Shown here one piece after another: positions 34,008 through 43,906 of a stretch of DNA of 64,000 bases. The notes under the pieces are model-generated. The model did not search any database. It had not been told where the DNA came from and worked only from the letters and a program-made list of their open reading frames with translations. Both the position numbers and the translations under genes were made by a program. Source of the DNA: Adiantum capillus-veneris (lineage: Eukaryota; Streptophyta; Polypodiopsida; Polypodiales; Pteridaceae); contig CM043964.1 of assembly GCA_014529385.2 (NCBI GenBank), forward strand, positions 5,735,997-5,799,996, written 5' to 3'. The number at the start of each line of letters is the position of its first letter. The first letter of the stretch is position 1.

Positions 34008-35595
34008 ATTTAGAATCCTCTCTTCCAAAACCTTTTTGAGATTTGTTGCTGCCTCTATATCGGATTGGAGTTTGTAGACCGAAACCTTTGCTTTGGATTT
34101 TGTTGCATCCTTCTTCTTGTCTTTAGAGGCTTCTTGCATAGACACTTCGGGGACAGGCATTTGTTGCGGGGAAGGTGATCTAGGAGGCACTGTGTCATTT
34201 CTACCTCCACTCCTCGTTGACCGCTTTGCAGGCCCTTCATCCCCATTCTCGTGCCTACGTTTCTCTTCAACAATGGCCTCATTTTCTTGACATTTGGCAA
34301 ATTATGCATGCACTAACAAAGAGTCCACAGGGTCATTCCAACCTGTTTCAAGCCGAATGCAATCTCCAGCTTCATGCAAAACCTCTGCAGTCATTTTACC
34401 CTTCATAACAGACTCTATAGCGCATGGCCACAGCTCTCCAATACCATTAGATTCCTCTTCTCTAGCCTTCAACCCATAGGCGGTTGCCTCAACATTGAGA
34501 TGGCATGGCTAGTAGCCATGTCCTCAACTAGTTTCTTCATCCCGCCTTTGCCAAAGTTCGTTCCCAAGAGCTTACCTGTTTCACTTAAGTGAATTTTTCC
34601 ATCTTTAAAGAAAACGAGCTCCTTTGTCAAAGCGTCTTTAAAACTTTCACAATCCCGCCTTCCATGGTCAGTGCTATCGCACCATATGCATCGATTTACA
34701 AAGCCTTCTTAGGTTTGCGATCGTTGCCCTATAGATTGACTTGATGGTTGCCCTTTTCTTCTATCCTTGTAAGCTTTAACTTGAGCTCTTGTATTCCCTT
34801 GACAATATCATCTAGGATGGATTTTTCACTCTTTGGAACCACAATCACAGGCTTTATAGGACTCTCGGAAACACTTCGGGATTGAGTAGGGTTGACTATC
34901 ATCTTGTCTCTTCGTCGTTGTCGCTTAGCTAGCAGTGAAATGGAGTCTTTGACCTCATTCCAATCAGTCTTCAAACCCTGTTCCGCATCCTTATCCTCAA
35001 TCAGTAGCTCTAACTTCTCTTGAATATCTTTACCTGCAGCTTGCAAAAAGAGCTGTGTCTTCTCCGAGTTTAGAGTAGCCTTTTCAGTTCTTGAAAGTTG
35101 ATCACAACGGCGTTCGAATTCCCTTAGCAGTTCGGTAGGCGAGAGCCCCTCTTTTGGCCGAACTACCCACTATAAGAAAGTCCTCTTTGTTACCCTTTCA
35201 GAGTCATCCATGAAATACTCTTCCTTCAAGGTTAATTTGAATGCTTCCCAAGTTGCCCCATGCTCATTTCTAATTCCCCTTACATGCTCTCTGATCTCGG
35301 GAACCACAGCAAGTTCAAAACTTTGCACCATCTCTGCTTCGGGCACTCGATGAAGCTCCATCTCCTTTACATATCCACAAAGATACTTTGTTACATCTTT
35401 ATCTTTAAATTGGTCCAATTTCTTCACCACAGATTGAAGCGCTTTGGTTGAGGATAGCTCCCTCCTTTCTGCAGCTTGCTGCTGCTGCATAAACACTAGA
35501 AAAGCTTGAAACATTTGCATTGTGACTGGATCAAACCGAACCCCCTGTTGCTCTTGTTGCTCCATAGCTTTAAAAATTTCTTTTGAGACCTTCAA
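34008..35595 (-). pseudogene. gag: Element B Gag
   Basis: N-part (35170-35595) starts MKVSKEIFKAMEQQEQQGVR, is Q-rich and helical, and contains the Gag capsid-like stretch ATWEAFKLTLKEEYFMDDSE. In-frame TAG at 35170-35172, then 34729-35169 (ELLREFERRCDQL, coiled coil). A frame change after 34729 leads to a complete zinc knuckle CIWCDSTDHGRRDC at 34650-34691, then FGKGGMKKLVEDMATS, and a P/S/K-rich C-terminal part (PPRSPSPQQMPVP) ending at the foldback. Packs element RNA in the particle. Confidence 0.82.
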
Positions 35596-35627
35596 TGAAG
35601 CTTTTGAACCCTCACCCTAGCCTACTT

Positions 35628-35649
35628 CGCGTCGGGTTCACCAAAAACG
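35628..35649 (-). other. Element B primer-binding region
   Basis: On the - strand TTTTTGGTGAACCCGACGCG begins about 3 bases after the 5' LTR. The tRNA used is not identified. Confidence 0.45.
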
Positions 35650-36673
35650 TGTCAAGAAGTGCGCAGTGCGACTAGGAAAGCGCCGGGCCTCTGATTGTGA
35701 GGATTTGTTGCAAAATCAAGTAAGGCGTAGACGATTTGAAGCCAAAAACACACTAAAAAAGAACAAAACTCCAGCCATGAAAGCTCCACTTTGAAAAATA
35801 ACCAATACTAACTCAAAACTCTTGTGTGTGTGAAGATTAGGTGTAGCCTCGCTCTCAATTGCATAGATGCAGTGCTCATTCAACCTGTTAAAAACCCTAA
35901 ATTTACGCTTCGATTATTCGTCGTGACCATTTCATGGAAGCTTCAGTACTTCATTGAAGAAGCCCAAGTAGTTATTTGAGGAGGGGAAACCCTAATTGGA
36001 GGCCTCACAGCCTCAACCATGTAGTGGAAGCAGCACGGGACTACACTAGCACCCTATAAAGGAATGGCTGTATCTCCTTGCTCATGTATCCAAATGAGCT
36101 CATTCTTGGCTCTACAAATTCCCACACAACTTGAGCAACAACTCCAGCATCGTTGATGTTGCATTTTGAGCATTTTTAAGGCTATTTTGGGACATTTTTA
36201 GCCATTTTTAGTCCTAAAATGTCACTTTTTGTCCGTAAAAAGCCCAAACGAGCTGGAAAAAATCCCTAAAATTGTGGAAAAATCCCATTGAGCTCAAATT
36301 TCATGTTGAACCTCATTTTCCCACTTGGTAAGCACTTTGGATACGTGTTTCACGCCAGCGCACGAAACCTGCTATTTTTGGCCGAGATTGCCCGCATTGA
36401 ACTTTCTAGGCAAAACGAGCGTGCCACTTTGAAACACTTGACATTTGTACATTTCTAAAGCAAATTAGGCATATATTTATGTGAAAAATCATTCCATAGT
36501 GCCACGTGTAGGGCCTCGCCCGCCCGGCAAGGTATGTACACGGCTGCAACCGTGGCATTCATTTTCGCATATATCACTCTATGTACATTGTAGCATTTGG
36601 TCCCACACATCATAAACATTAAGAGTGAGGTAGATACTTTAATTTCACATTATGAACGTGCCATGGCACGACA
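35650..36673 (-). repeat. Element B 5' LTR
   Basis: 1024-bp partner of 27486-28555; high similarity over its whole length points to a relatively young insertion. Confidence 0.92.
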
Positions 36674-36836
36674 ACGTTGACTGGTCTCTATTCCCATTGT
36701 ATGGTTCAATAGTTTGTGAAATCAAACTATTCTTAGATAATCATTCTGAAACACACATATACTTTTTTCTAGCTAGCCTTTGGTTGGGTTAGCACCATAT
36801 AATGGGCCTAGATCTACTATAATTTTTTTTGACTTG
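36674..36836 (-). repeat. D repeat fragment between elements B and C
   Basis: Inverted match to 15640-15800. It continues the D copy interrupted by B on the left and C on the right. About 150 bases of D (15497-15640) that should follow are missing on the far side at 57800. Confidence 0.8.
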
Positions 36837-36959
36837 TGAAAGAGCGGTGGTAATGCGTGTGCTAGTCTCCACCCAACCGTGCTATCTTATAGCCTCCCCC
36901 TAGCGTACACACTGTCCAGTCGTGCTGGTGGCCTTGCCCATAGGACCCATGTCCTTACA
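36837..36959 (-). repeat. Chromovirus C 3' LTR, 123 bp
   Basis: - strand TGTAAGGACATGGG...CTCTTTCACA with a TATA-like GGCTATAAGATAG. The left edge is set by the D repeat, which reads GACTTG and then diverges. GACTT (36832-36836 region) is the probable target site but its partner is lost. Confidence 0.75.
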
Positions 36960-37140
36960 TTACCCCCCCCTTGGAGAATCATTTTCGTCCTCAAAAACGA
37001 ATGTAGAAAAATGGTTCTTAAGTGCGGAGACATTCTCCCATGTAGAACGTACTTCAGGTCCAGCTAGCCATTTTACCAACACCTATTGTCTGACATGATG
37101 ACTGTTGCGAAGCTCATGAGAATACAAAATCTTTTCGGGT
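36960..37140 (-). pseudogene. pol: Chromodomain-like C-terminus of C Pol
   Basis: On the - strand: [15 protein letters not shown], in-frame TAG, then [20 protein letters not shown] and FEDENDSPRGG. The VKW...STWE pattern is the chromodomain signature that gives chromoviruses their name, thought to steer integration to marked chromatin. The frame ends in TAA at 36960-36962, which touches the LTR start; the G-run of the purine tract (36963-36970) encodes the last glycines. Confidence 0.75.
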
Positions 37141-38131
37141 CATGAGGAATGCTTAGCGGTTTGATAAGGTCAACTAACACACCTACGTCAATGAAATTAT
37201 CATTCTGTCCTAGCTGTTTTCGTAAACGGCTAACATGAAAAACAGGATGAACTCGTGAATGCTTTGGGAGAGCTAACTTATAGGCCACTTGACCTATACG
37301 TTTGAGAATGGTAAATGGTCCACAATAGCGTGGTGAAAGTTTAGCAACTTTTTCCGTCTTCAGACTTTCTGAATGCTTTAGAACTTTGAGGAAAACCTTG
37401 TCTCCTTCTTCGAAAGTAGCAAGACGACGATGCTCATCTGCATACTTCTGATGTCGATCTTGAGCTTGCTTAACATTTTGTCGAGCAACTCGAAGCATGT
37501 CAAAATGGTCTTGGAGAAAATCCTTCGCTTGTTGTATCTTCTCCTTAGCCAACCCTACCGTAACACGTGATCTAGGTTGAAATCCATATAAAAGCATAAA
37601 TGGACTAAACCCTGTAGTCACATGCTTTGAACTATTATAAGCAAATTCCAATATAGGTAAGTAGTCTTCCCAATTGGTTTGCTTCTTGCTAACGCTCGTA
37701 GAATATCCTCTAGCACTTGATTAACTGTTTCGGTTTGACCATCCGTTTCTGGATGATCAACCGTAGTTAGATTAAGTTTAGTTTCCAACGTTTGAAACAC
37801 AGCTCTCCAGAAGTGATTATCGAGCTTTCGATCTCTATCACTAATGATACTAACTAGAAGACCGTAGACTTTATATATATGCTCTAAAAATAGCCGTGCT
37901 AATTTCGGTGTCTTAACCATAGTCATAGTGGGAATGAATCGACACATCTTTGTGAGACGGTCTACAATTACCCAAATGGCATCATGGCCATGATTTGTAG
38001 TAGGTAGTCCTACTACAAAATCCATAGAGATACTCTCCCACTTACCTTGTGGAAACCTAAAGGATGTAAAAGGCCACCTACCTTGAGGCGCTCTGCCTTA
38101 TTAACTTGGCACTGTTGGCAGTTTAGTACGT
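37141..38131 (-). pseudogene. pol: Chromovirus C integrase core and C-terminal domain
   Basis: After the T insertion the frame resumes with LNCQQCQVNKAERLKVGGLL (second half of the zinc finger). The core shows MDFVVGLP (D), SDRDRKLDNHFW (D) and HPETDGQTE (E), all intact. A frame change near 37660 leads into [20 protein letters not shown], then [12 protein letters not shown] and [20 protein letters not shown], the GPF-type C-terminal domain, and [17 protein letters not shown] further frame change near 37145 precedes the chromodomain. Confidence 0.88.
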
Positions 38132-40140
38132 TGTCGAGAAATTTGCGGTCTTGCCAGGAAAGCACCGGGCTTATGGCTATGAGAGTTTGTGAGAGAACTC
38201 AGCAAAAACTATGTGAAGGAGTTAAACCATAGATTCCATGAAGACTAGGGTTTGGAAAGAAGTGCAATCAAAGAAGACCCACTCTTTCTCTCTTGCACTC
38301 ACACACACAAAGAAAGAACACAAAAGAGAATGTCAAAACAACACAAAGATAAAAACATCAAGGCTATGGTCATATCGTATCATGGGTATTATGAAAGGGT
38401 TAATAGATGAGTTAATGGCATTCAATCTTGGCTCACCAAACAGGCTACGAATTGTTCTTTGGAATTGTAGTTTTATGCTTACCATAATATATATATTTTG
38501 TCTAGTGATTGGGATTAATTGTGTGTACAAATCCTCTTGGTTCATAGCAAGATAACTACGCCTATATCAAAAGAAAAATTATAGTCTATGAGAGGTAGTA
38601 TGATGGGATCCGGTGATAGAAGTATTTCATTGAGCCTTTCTGGGTCAAAGAGAAACACTATACGTTGTTGAAAGTGTATTTTACGGCTAATCCATACGTT
38701 AATTCTAATAGATCGTACAGAGTGAAAGCGATAGAAATTATCATCATGTGGATTATTCATCTAGGATAGTATGTGAGAAATGTAGATATGAGAGAAGTGA
38801 AGAGATGAGAAGTTTCCCTCCCAAGCCCTATTCTTGTCCGTAGGCAATAAGGATACTGCGGGGAGAGATGTACTTGTAGCAAAGAGAACCTAGAATTTGT
38901 AGAGAGGATGAATTACTAAGAATGAGAGAGATAAGTTTGGTTGAGGAGATGAGATTATATATATATATATATATGTTGGATTAGAGATAAAAAAGAAAAC
39001 AACAAGAAATCAAGAAAACATCAATGTAGAACACATCTTACTTGACAAACCCTTCGGCACCATTATTGATGGAGAGAGAAGAAGAGTGGATAATTCCACT
39101 TTGATTGATACACCAAGTGCAAGACCTTCTTTGATTAGAGTTGATCTTCCAAGGTTAGCTTATTGCAACAATGGCTAGTCTTCTTCTAGGAGAAAGTGTA
39201 GGCTTAGGCTTATGTTAATGACTAAGTACAATTTGGCATTACTACTCACTCCCTCATGAATTCCTCTCATCAATGGCTTGAATGCTTGAGTTCATTTTAA
39301 GGAAGAAGAGGTCCGCTTTTATAGGTGAAGGGAACCCCCAAGGGTTTACACAAGAAGAGAAGAGCCAGTGTGAACAGAAACTGGAAAAGTTGGAAATGAG
39401 CTGTCCCTGCATGATGTGGGCAGATTGGGCTCTAGTATTTTGATCATATCTCCTCAACCGTGGCTCCAAATACAAAAGTAAACATATGGGCAGAAAATTC
39501 AGCTCATTAGATACGATTTTCATTTTAAAATCATTTTTCAATTCGAATTGGAACCTTGTGTAAAAAAATAATCAAAATAGGGTCCATTTCTGGTAGCAAA
39601 AGTCTTCCTGTGGTCCCCTTAGCCTAGACTTTCATTTGATTCCAAAGGACACCTCATGCCATATGAAAGCATGACATTGCTCCTTGACAAAGTTTTGTAA
39701 TCATGCTTGCAGTAATGTATTAAAATAAGTGTATCTTTGAAATCATGCCACCTAGTGTCCCACTAGGATTTGATTCCCTCCTAGTAGCTATTTAAAAAGA
39801 AATATAAGAAAAATACATAGAATATATATATATTGGAGTTTACCTTAGATATAGGATCTACCTAGGGTGTGAGATGATAATGAGATAGTAGAAATAAAGA
39901 ATCAATGCTATTTGCCCCAAGTTAAAGAGGCGGAGCTATTGACGCTTTTCCCATAGTATTTTTTTGATGGTAAAGTAAGAATAGGTTACCCTTGAGAAAA
40001 ATAATAGGATGAGATAGAAGGCTTATTATTATACTTAAATATGCATATGTACATTATAGGAAATATAATTATGTATCTAAAAAATTACAAGATAACTCTT
40101 GTAGCATGCGTTCCCACTATGTACGTGTCATAGCACGACA
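38132..40140 (-). repeat. Solo LTR T, 2.0 kb, ACGT target duplication
   Basis: - strand TGTCGTGCTATGACACG...TTTCTCGACA. Flanked by ACGT (38128-38131 and 40141-40144). It interrupts the C integrase between EYV and LNC, whose codons join cleanly once one ACGT is removed. Its first ~30 bases resemble the start of the B LTR (TGTCGTGCCATGGCACG), as does the block GGAAAGCACCGGGC near its other end, so it is the LTR of a B-related family. No coding content; AT repeat at 38950-38975. Confidence 0.85.
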
Positions 40141-40376
40141 ACGTACTCTTGAACATCATGATGTAAGCCCGGCCAATAAAATTTCCGTCAAACTAAGGCA
40201 TACGTCTTACGAATACCTGGATGACCAGCACTTGGACTATCGTGACACTCAAATAAGATTTGGCGCCTAGTGTCTGAGTCCTTTGGCACGCATACTCTAC
40301 CCTTGTGGAGTAAGTAGCCATTATCAATGGAAAAATTCTTCCATTGCTTAAGCTCTTCCTAAGTAGGGGTGGAGCT
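40141..40376 (-). pseudogene. pol: Chromovirus C integrase, zinc-finger half
   Basis: - strand, same frame as RNase H upstream: EELKQWKNFSIDNGYLLHKG, then HDSPSAGHPGIRK with both histidines, stop TGA, and RKFYWPGLHHDVQEYV, where T cuts in. Two TAG codons lie at the RNase H junction. Confidence 0.82.
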
Positions 40377-41444
40377 CTATGTGTTGGATTTTTTATCTGC
40401 GCATGCAGAGACATGTTGATCTAGCTTTTTAGAGACAAGTGAGTGTGAGGGATCCCTTTTTAAAACTGCACTCCACACTTTAGCATATGATTGATCTTGT
40501 GCACACTTGCCACGTAATGACTCCAAAAATCCACTCTTTAGTTCCATGAGAGTAAGTGAATTAATCTGAGGCATCCGACTTAGTGCATCCACTACTACAT
40601 TATATCGCCTTTTGCAATATCGTAGCTTACAATCATAATCTTGAAGGATTTCTACCCATTGAGCTTTACGGCCCTTCAAGTCTGTTTGAGTAGTAAACCA
40701 TTTGATACTCTCATGATCCAAAACTACTTCAAACTTGGCACCATATAAATAGTTTCTCCACTTTCATAAAGCGTGAATTATGGCATAGAGCTCTCTCTCA
40801 TAGACAGAATAATTCTGTTGAGCTCTATCTAACTTTTTACTTTCAAAGGCTATAGGTCTTCCCTCCTGGAGAAGTACCGCACCAATTGCTTTATCACTAG
40901 CATCAATCTCTACCACAAATGGCTTAAGTGGGTCAACGATTGCTAGGATGGGAGCAGTGGCTATATTTACCTTAAGCTGTTCGAAACTGCGTTTTTGGGC
41001 TTCTTCCCAAGAAAAGGTCTTACCTTTTGCTTTAAGTTGATCCGTCAGAGGAACAACGATTTTGGCATAGTCACGGATATACTGTCGATAAAATCCAACC
41101 ATGCCTAAAAATGTTTGAAGCTCCTCAACCGTGTTGGGATGTGGCCATCGAAGAATGGCAACAACCTTGTCAGTGTCCATCTTGATGCCAGAATAAGAGA
41201 TTACATCACCGAGGTAATGTATCTTTGTTTTAAAGAAATCGCACTTGCTTTGCTTAGCATACAGCATGTGAGCTCGTAGCTGTTCAAACAATAATTGTAA
41301 GTGTTCTATGTGTTCATCTTCAGTCTTACTGTAAATGAGAATGTCATCAAGGAAAACCACAACAAATTTTCTAAGATAGGGACGTAAGACACTATCCATG
41401 AGTGTCATAAATGTACCTGGAGCATTGGTTAAACCAAAAGGCAT
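40377..41444 (-). pseudogene. pol: Chromovirus C RT palm-thumb and RNase H
   Basis: 40764-41444: MPFGLTNAPGTFMTLMDSVL, catalytic FVVVFLDDILIYSKTEDEH, LGDVISYSGIKMDTDKV and YRQYIRDYAKIVVPLTDQLK. RNase H starts FVVEIDASDKAIGAVLLQEG (D) and YERELYAIIHAL (E); an in-frame TGA (40764-40766) precedes KWRNYLYGAKFEVVLDHESI (D), and the domain ends YNVVVDALSRMP. All catalytic residues are present. Confidence 0.9.
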
Positions 41445-41456
41445 AACAAAAAATTC

Positions 41457-42287
41457 TCAATGTCTGAACCGTGTTCTAAAGGCAGTTTTGGAGATATCTT
41501 GTAAAAGGATACACACCTGGTGGTATCCTGAACGAAGATCTATCTTTGTATAGTATCTTGCCCCATGGATTTGATCAAACAACTCATCTACTCTTGGCAA
41601 ATGATACTTGTTCTTGATGGTTATGGCCTTTAATCCGTGATAATCTAGGCACATGCGCATAGTACCATCTTTATTGTTTACCAAAAGAATACGTGATGCC
41701 CAAGGCAAAGTGCTAGGTCTAATGAAATCACGGGCGAGGTAGTCAGCCAACTGACTCTCAACCTCCTTGGCTTCTTTAGCACTCATACGATAAGGTTTTT
41801 TACTCACTGGTTTAGGGCCTGGCAAGACATTTATGCCATGTTGCACATCACGTGTAGGGGGTAAGCTCGATGGTAAATCACTTGAGAATACATCACTATA
41901 CTCCATGAGTAAGTGAGTCAGGTTTTGCCCTGCAGAAGGAGAAAGTAAAGTAGCGTTATGCTGGGATGGAGAATCTTGTAATTCCTGTAATGTTTGTTTT
42001 ACAACAGTTGTATGTTGCTCTATAGAATTAAAATTGAGAGCACTCTGCTCGATAGATTTGTTAACACTTTGTTTATCATTAGAATTCATTGCACTTTGCA
42101 TACCATTACTAGAATTCACCGCACTTTGCTCTTGAGAATTCACAAGACTTGGAGACAAGCAGTAACACAAAAAGACTTCATCTATTAAATTTTCTTTCTG
42201 TAAAATAGAAAGCTTGGCTATACATATAAGAGGTGAAGATGTTATATTTTTCTCACCAAGAAAAATCACATGTTTACCATTGGCCAT
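41457..42287 (-). pseudogene. pol: Chromovirus C protease end and RT N-terminal part
   Basis: Starts with the last protease strand ([15 protein letters not shown]), an N/S/Q-rich linker, then the RT entry: [60 protein letters not shown] and [12 protein letters not shown]. An in-frame TGA at 41457-41459 separates it from the palm in 40764-41444; the two parts share one frame. Confidence 0.88.
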
Positions 42288-42620
42288 AAAGGATAAGGAG
42301 TTGTGTTCATAACTAGTGTGTAGTGTGTTTCCTAAACCATGCAGCCGCTCCGTCCTAAAACTACATCAACAAGGTCCATGTTCATAACTTGGAAGTCAAG
42401 GGTCATCGTATGATCTTGAACAATAAGCTCAACCCCTTGAACTACTGTGTCCCATACTTCTTTATCATTCCCAGACATCTGCTCCACCACATACTTGTGA
42501 GAGCAAGGAGTCTATGTAAGCTTCAATTTCTTGACTAGCTTATAGTTCAAGAAGTTATGAGTTGCACCATCATCCACTAAAATACGAACACGTTGTTCGT
42601 TAATAGTGCCATGCATGCGA
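42288..42620 (-). pseudogene. Chromovirus C protease
   Basis: - strand RILVDDGATHNFLNYKLVKK at about 42530-42590: the catalytic loop D-S-G has become D-D-G. Downstream [11 protein letters not shown] is the second signature. Split from the RT part by stops between 42288 and 42512. Confidence 0.75.
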
Positions 42621-43743
42621 ATCAAGTCATGGGGGCCAAAGGTGGGTTGCCACATTGAAGCAGACACACAACACTTGTGCTTTTCTTCCATATGAAGAAC
42701 CTCTACAACACAATATTTAGGAGATGAATCTAATGTGAGGTGTTGCACCATGTGCATGGCCTTTTCTTTGCCTTGCAAAAGAGGACAATCTTTCTTGTTA
42801 TGTTGGTCCAAAAGACACCTAAAACACAAATTGTGCTTCTTTGCACGCTCAAAAATCGGCAGTGCTGAGAGACCCACATGGAGTATCTCGTGATTGCTTA
42901 GGCTTATTAGCCTCTTGTGGGCGTGGAGAGGTAGATTGTCTCTTATTCCTCTTAGAACGTGTGGGAGATCTACCTCGCCATTGGCTTTTAGCCACATTGA
43001 TCTTAGAAAAATTATTCTTAGAGTAGGGAACATTTCCTTTCCTCTCCTGGTCATCATCATATCTTTGGGCACGACGGATGGCTTCTTCCAAAGTTTTTGG
43101 ATGTTGGGTCTTGAAATGAAGACGATAGTCTTTGTCAAGACCCCTATTACAACCCCGTATCTTTTGGAATTCATCTAGACCTTCTAGTTTTAATATGATT
43201 TCCCGATACTTTGAAAGGTACTGTGTGAGAGAGAGGCTAGACATGCAGCATGCATCCCATGCTAACCAATTCTTATCTTCTTCATTGGAGTCCAAAAACT
43301 CTTTGGAGAAAGAAGCTTGAAATGCAGTCCAAGACGACGGACGGGCATCTATTGAAAATGTCATCCACCACTTATAGGCCTTGCCTTCAAGAGATAGACT
43401 TGTTTCCACAGCCGTCTTTATATCTGGGGTGTGTCTCAATCTATGATCACTCCATTTTTGTAAGAACGCATTGATCGCATCCTTGTTGCGACACGCTCTT
43501 CCCCATGAAACTGAGGAATGGTGATATTCTTAAGTAATGCATTGCTACCTTTTGCATCTTTGGAAGCACTTGTCTCTTGGACTCGAGTCGTGCGAGCTTG
43601 GTTCCCTTGAACCGTGCCACTTGTGGCTCCTTGAGCTATCTGTGAATTTATAAATTTCACAAGTAACTCCGTAAGATTGGTAACATTTTCATTAAGTGCA
43701 GAGAAGTTGCGTTCAAGTATGCTTTGGTGATTTTCTAAAGTCT
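42621..43743 (-). pseudogene. gag: Chromovirus C Gag, middle and C-terminal part
   Basis: - strand from the N insertion downward: KTLENHQSILERNFSALNEN (coiled coil), a frame change near 43440, then the Gag capsid domain YKWWMTFSIDARPSSWTAFQ ... LSLTQYLSKYREIILKLEGL, the basic region SPTRSKRNKRQS, and, after another frame change near 42870, a complete zinc knuckle CFRCLLDQHNKKDC at 42785-42826. Confidence 0.85.
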
Positions 43744-43748
43744 TGAAA
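43744..43748. other. Target-site duplication TGAAA of element N
   Basis: TGAAA here and at 51618-51622, flanking 43749-51617. The C Gag codons join across it in frame (MAAF then KTLENHQ). Confidence 0.92.
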
Positions 43749-43891
43749 TGTCATGCCAAGGGCAATGCTCGGTGGTCAAGCACCAAGCCCAAGGGGCCGG
43801 CTACTAGTGTGGATAGGGAGTGAGGCCCAAGGGGCTATTTAATGGGTGGTTGGGAGGTTCATTCTCAGGCAGTTCCCCAAGGGTCTTTACA
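43749..43891 (+). repeat. Element N 5' LTR
   Basis: 143 bp, TGTCATGCCAAGG...TTTACA, about 93% identical to 51475-51617. Confidence 0.92.
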
Positions 43892-43906
43892 TTGGTATCA
43901 AGAGCC
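43892..43906 (+). other. Element N primer-binding site
   Basis: TTGGTATCAAGAGCC touches the LTR; it equals the initiator-Met primer site TGGTATCAGAGCC with one extra A. Confidence 0.75.

Larger units (their letters stand above)
27486..36673 (-). mobile_element. Ty3/gypsy element B, 9.2 kb, both LTRs
   Basis: LTRs at 27486-28555 and 35650-36673 flank gag, protease, RT-RNase H and integrase on the - strand. The element sits in the beta-gamma part of D; the uninterrupted site is at 15781-15809. The right flank reads ACGTT and the left flank CACTT, so the target duplication is decayed. Proteins are almost open: most frames are broken by single in-frame stops. The RT (catalytic FLDD followed by VPIKG) and protease (D-H-G) are unlike those of C, E, F and G1, so B belongs to a separate gypsy branch. 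A foldback element is inserted at 32965-34007. Confidence 0.92.
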
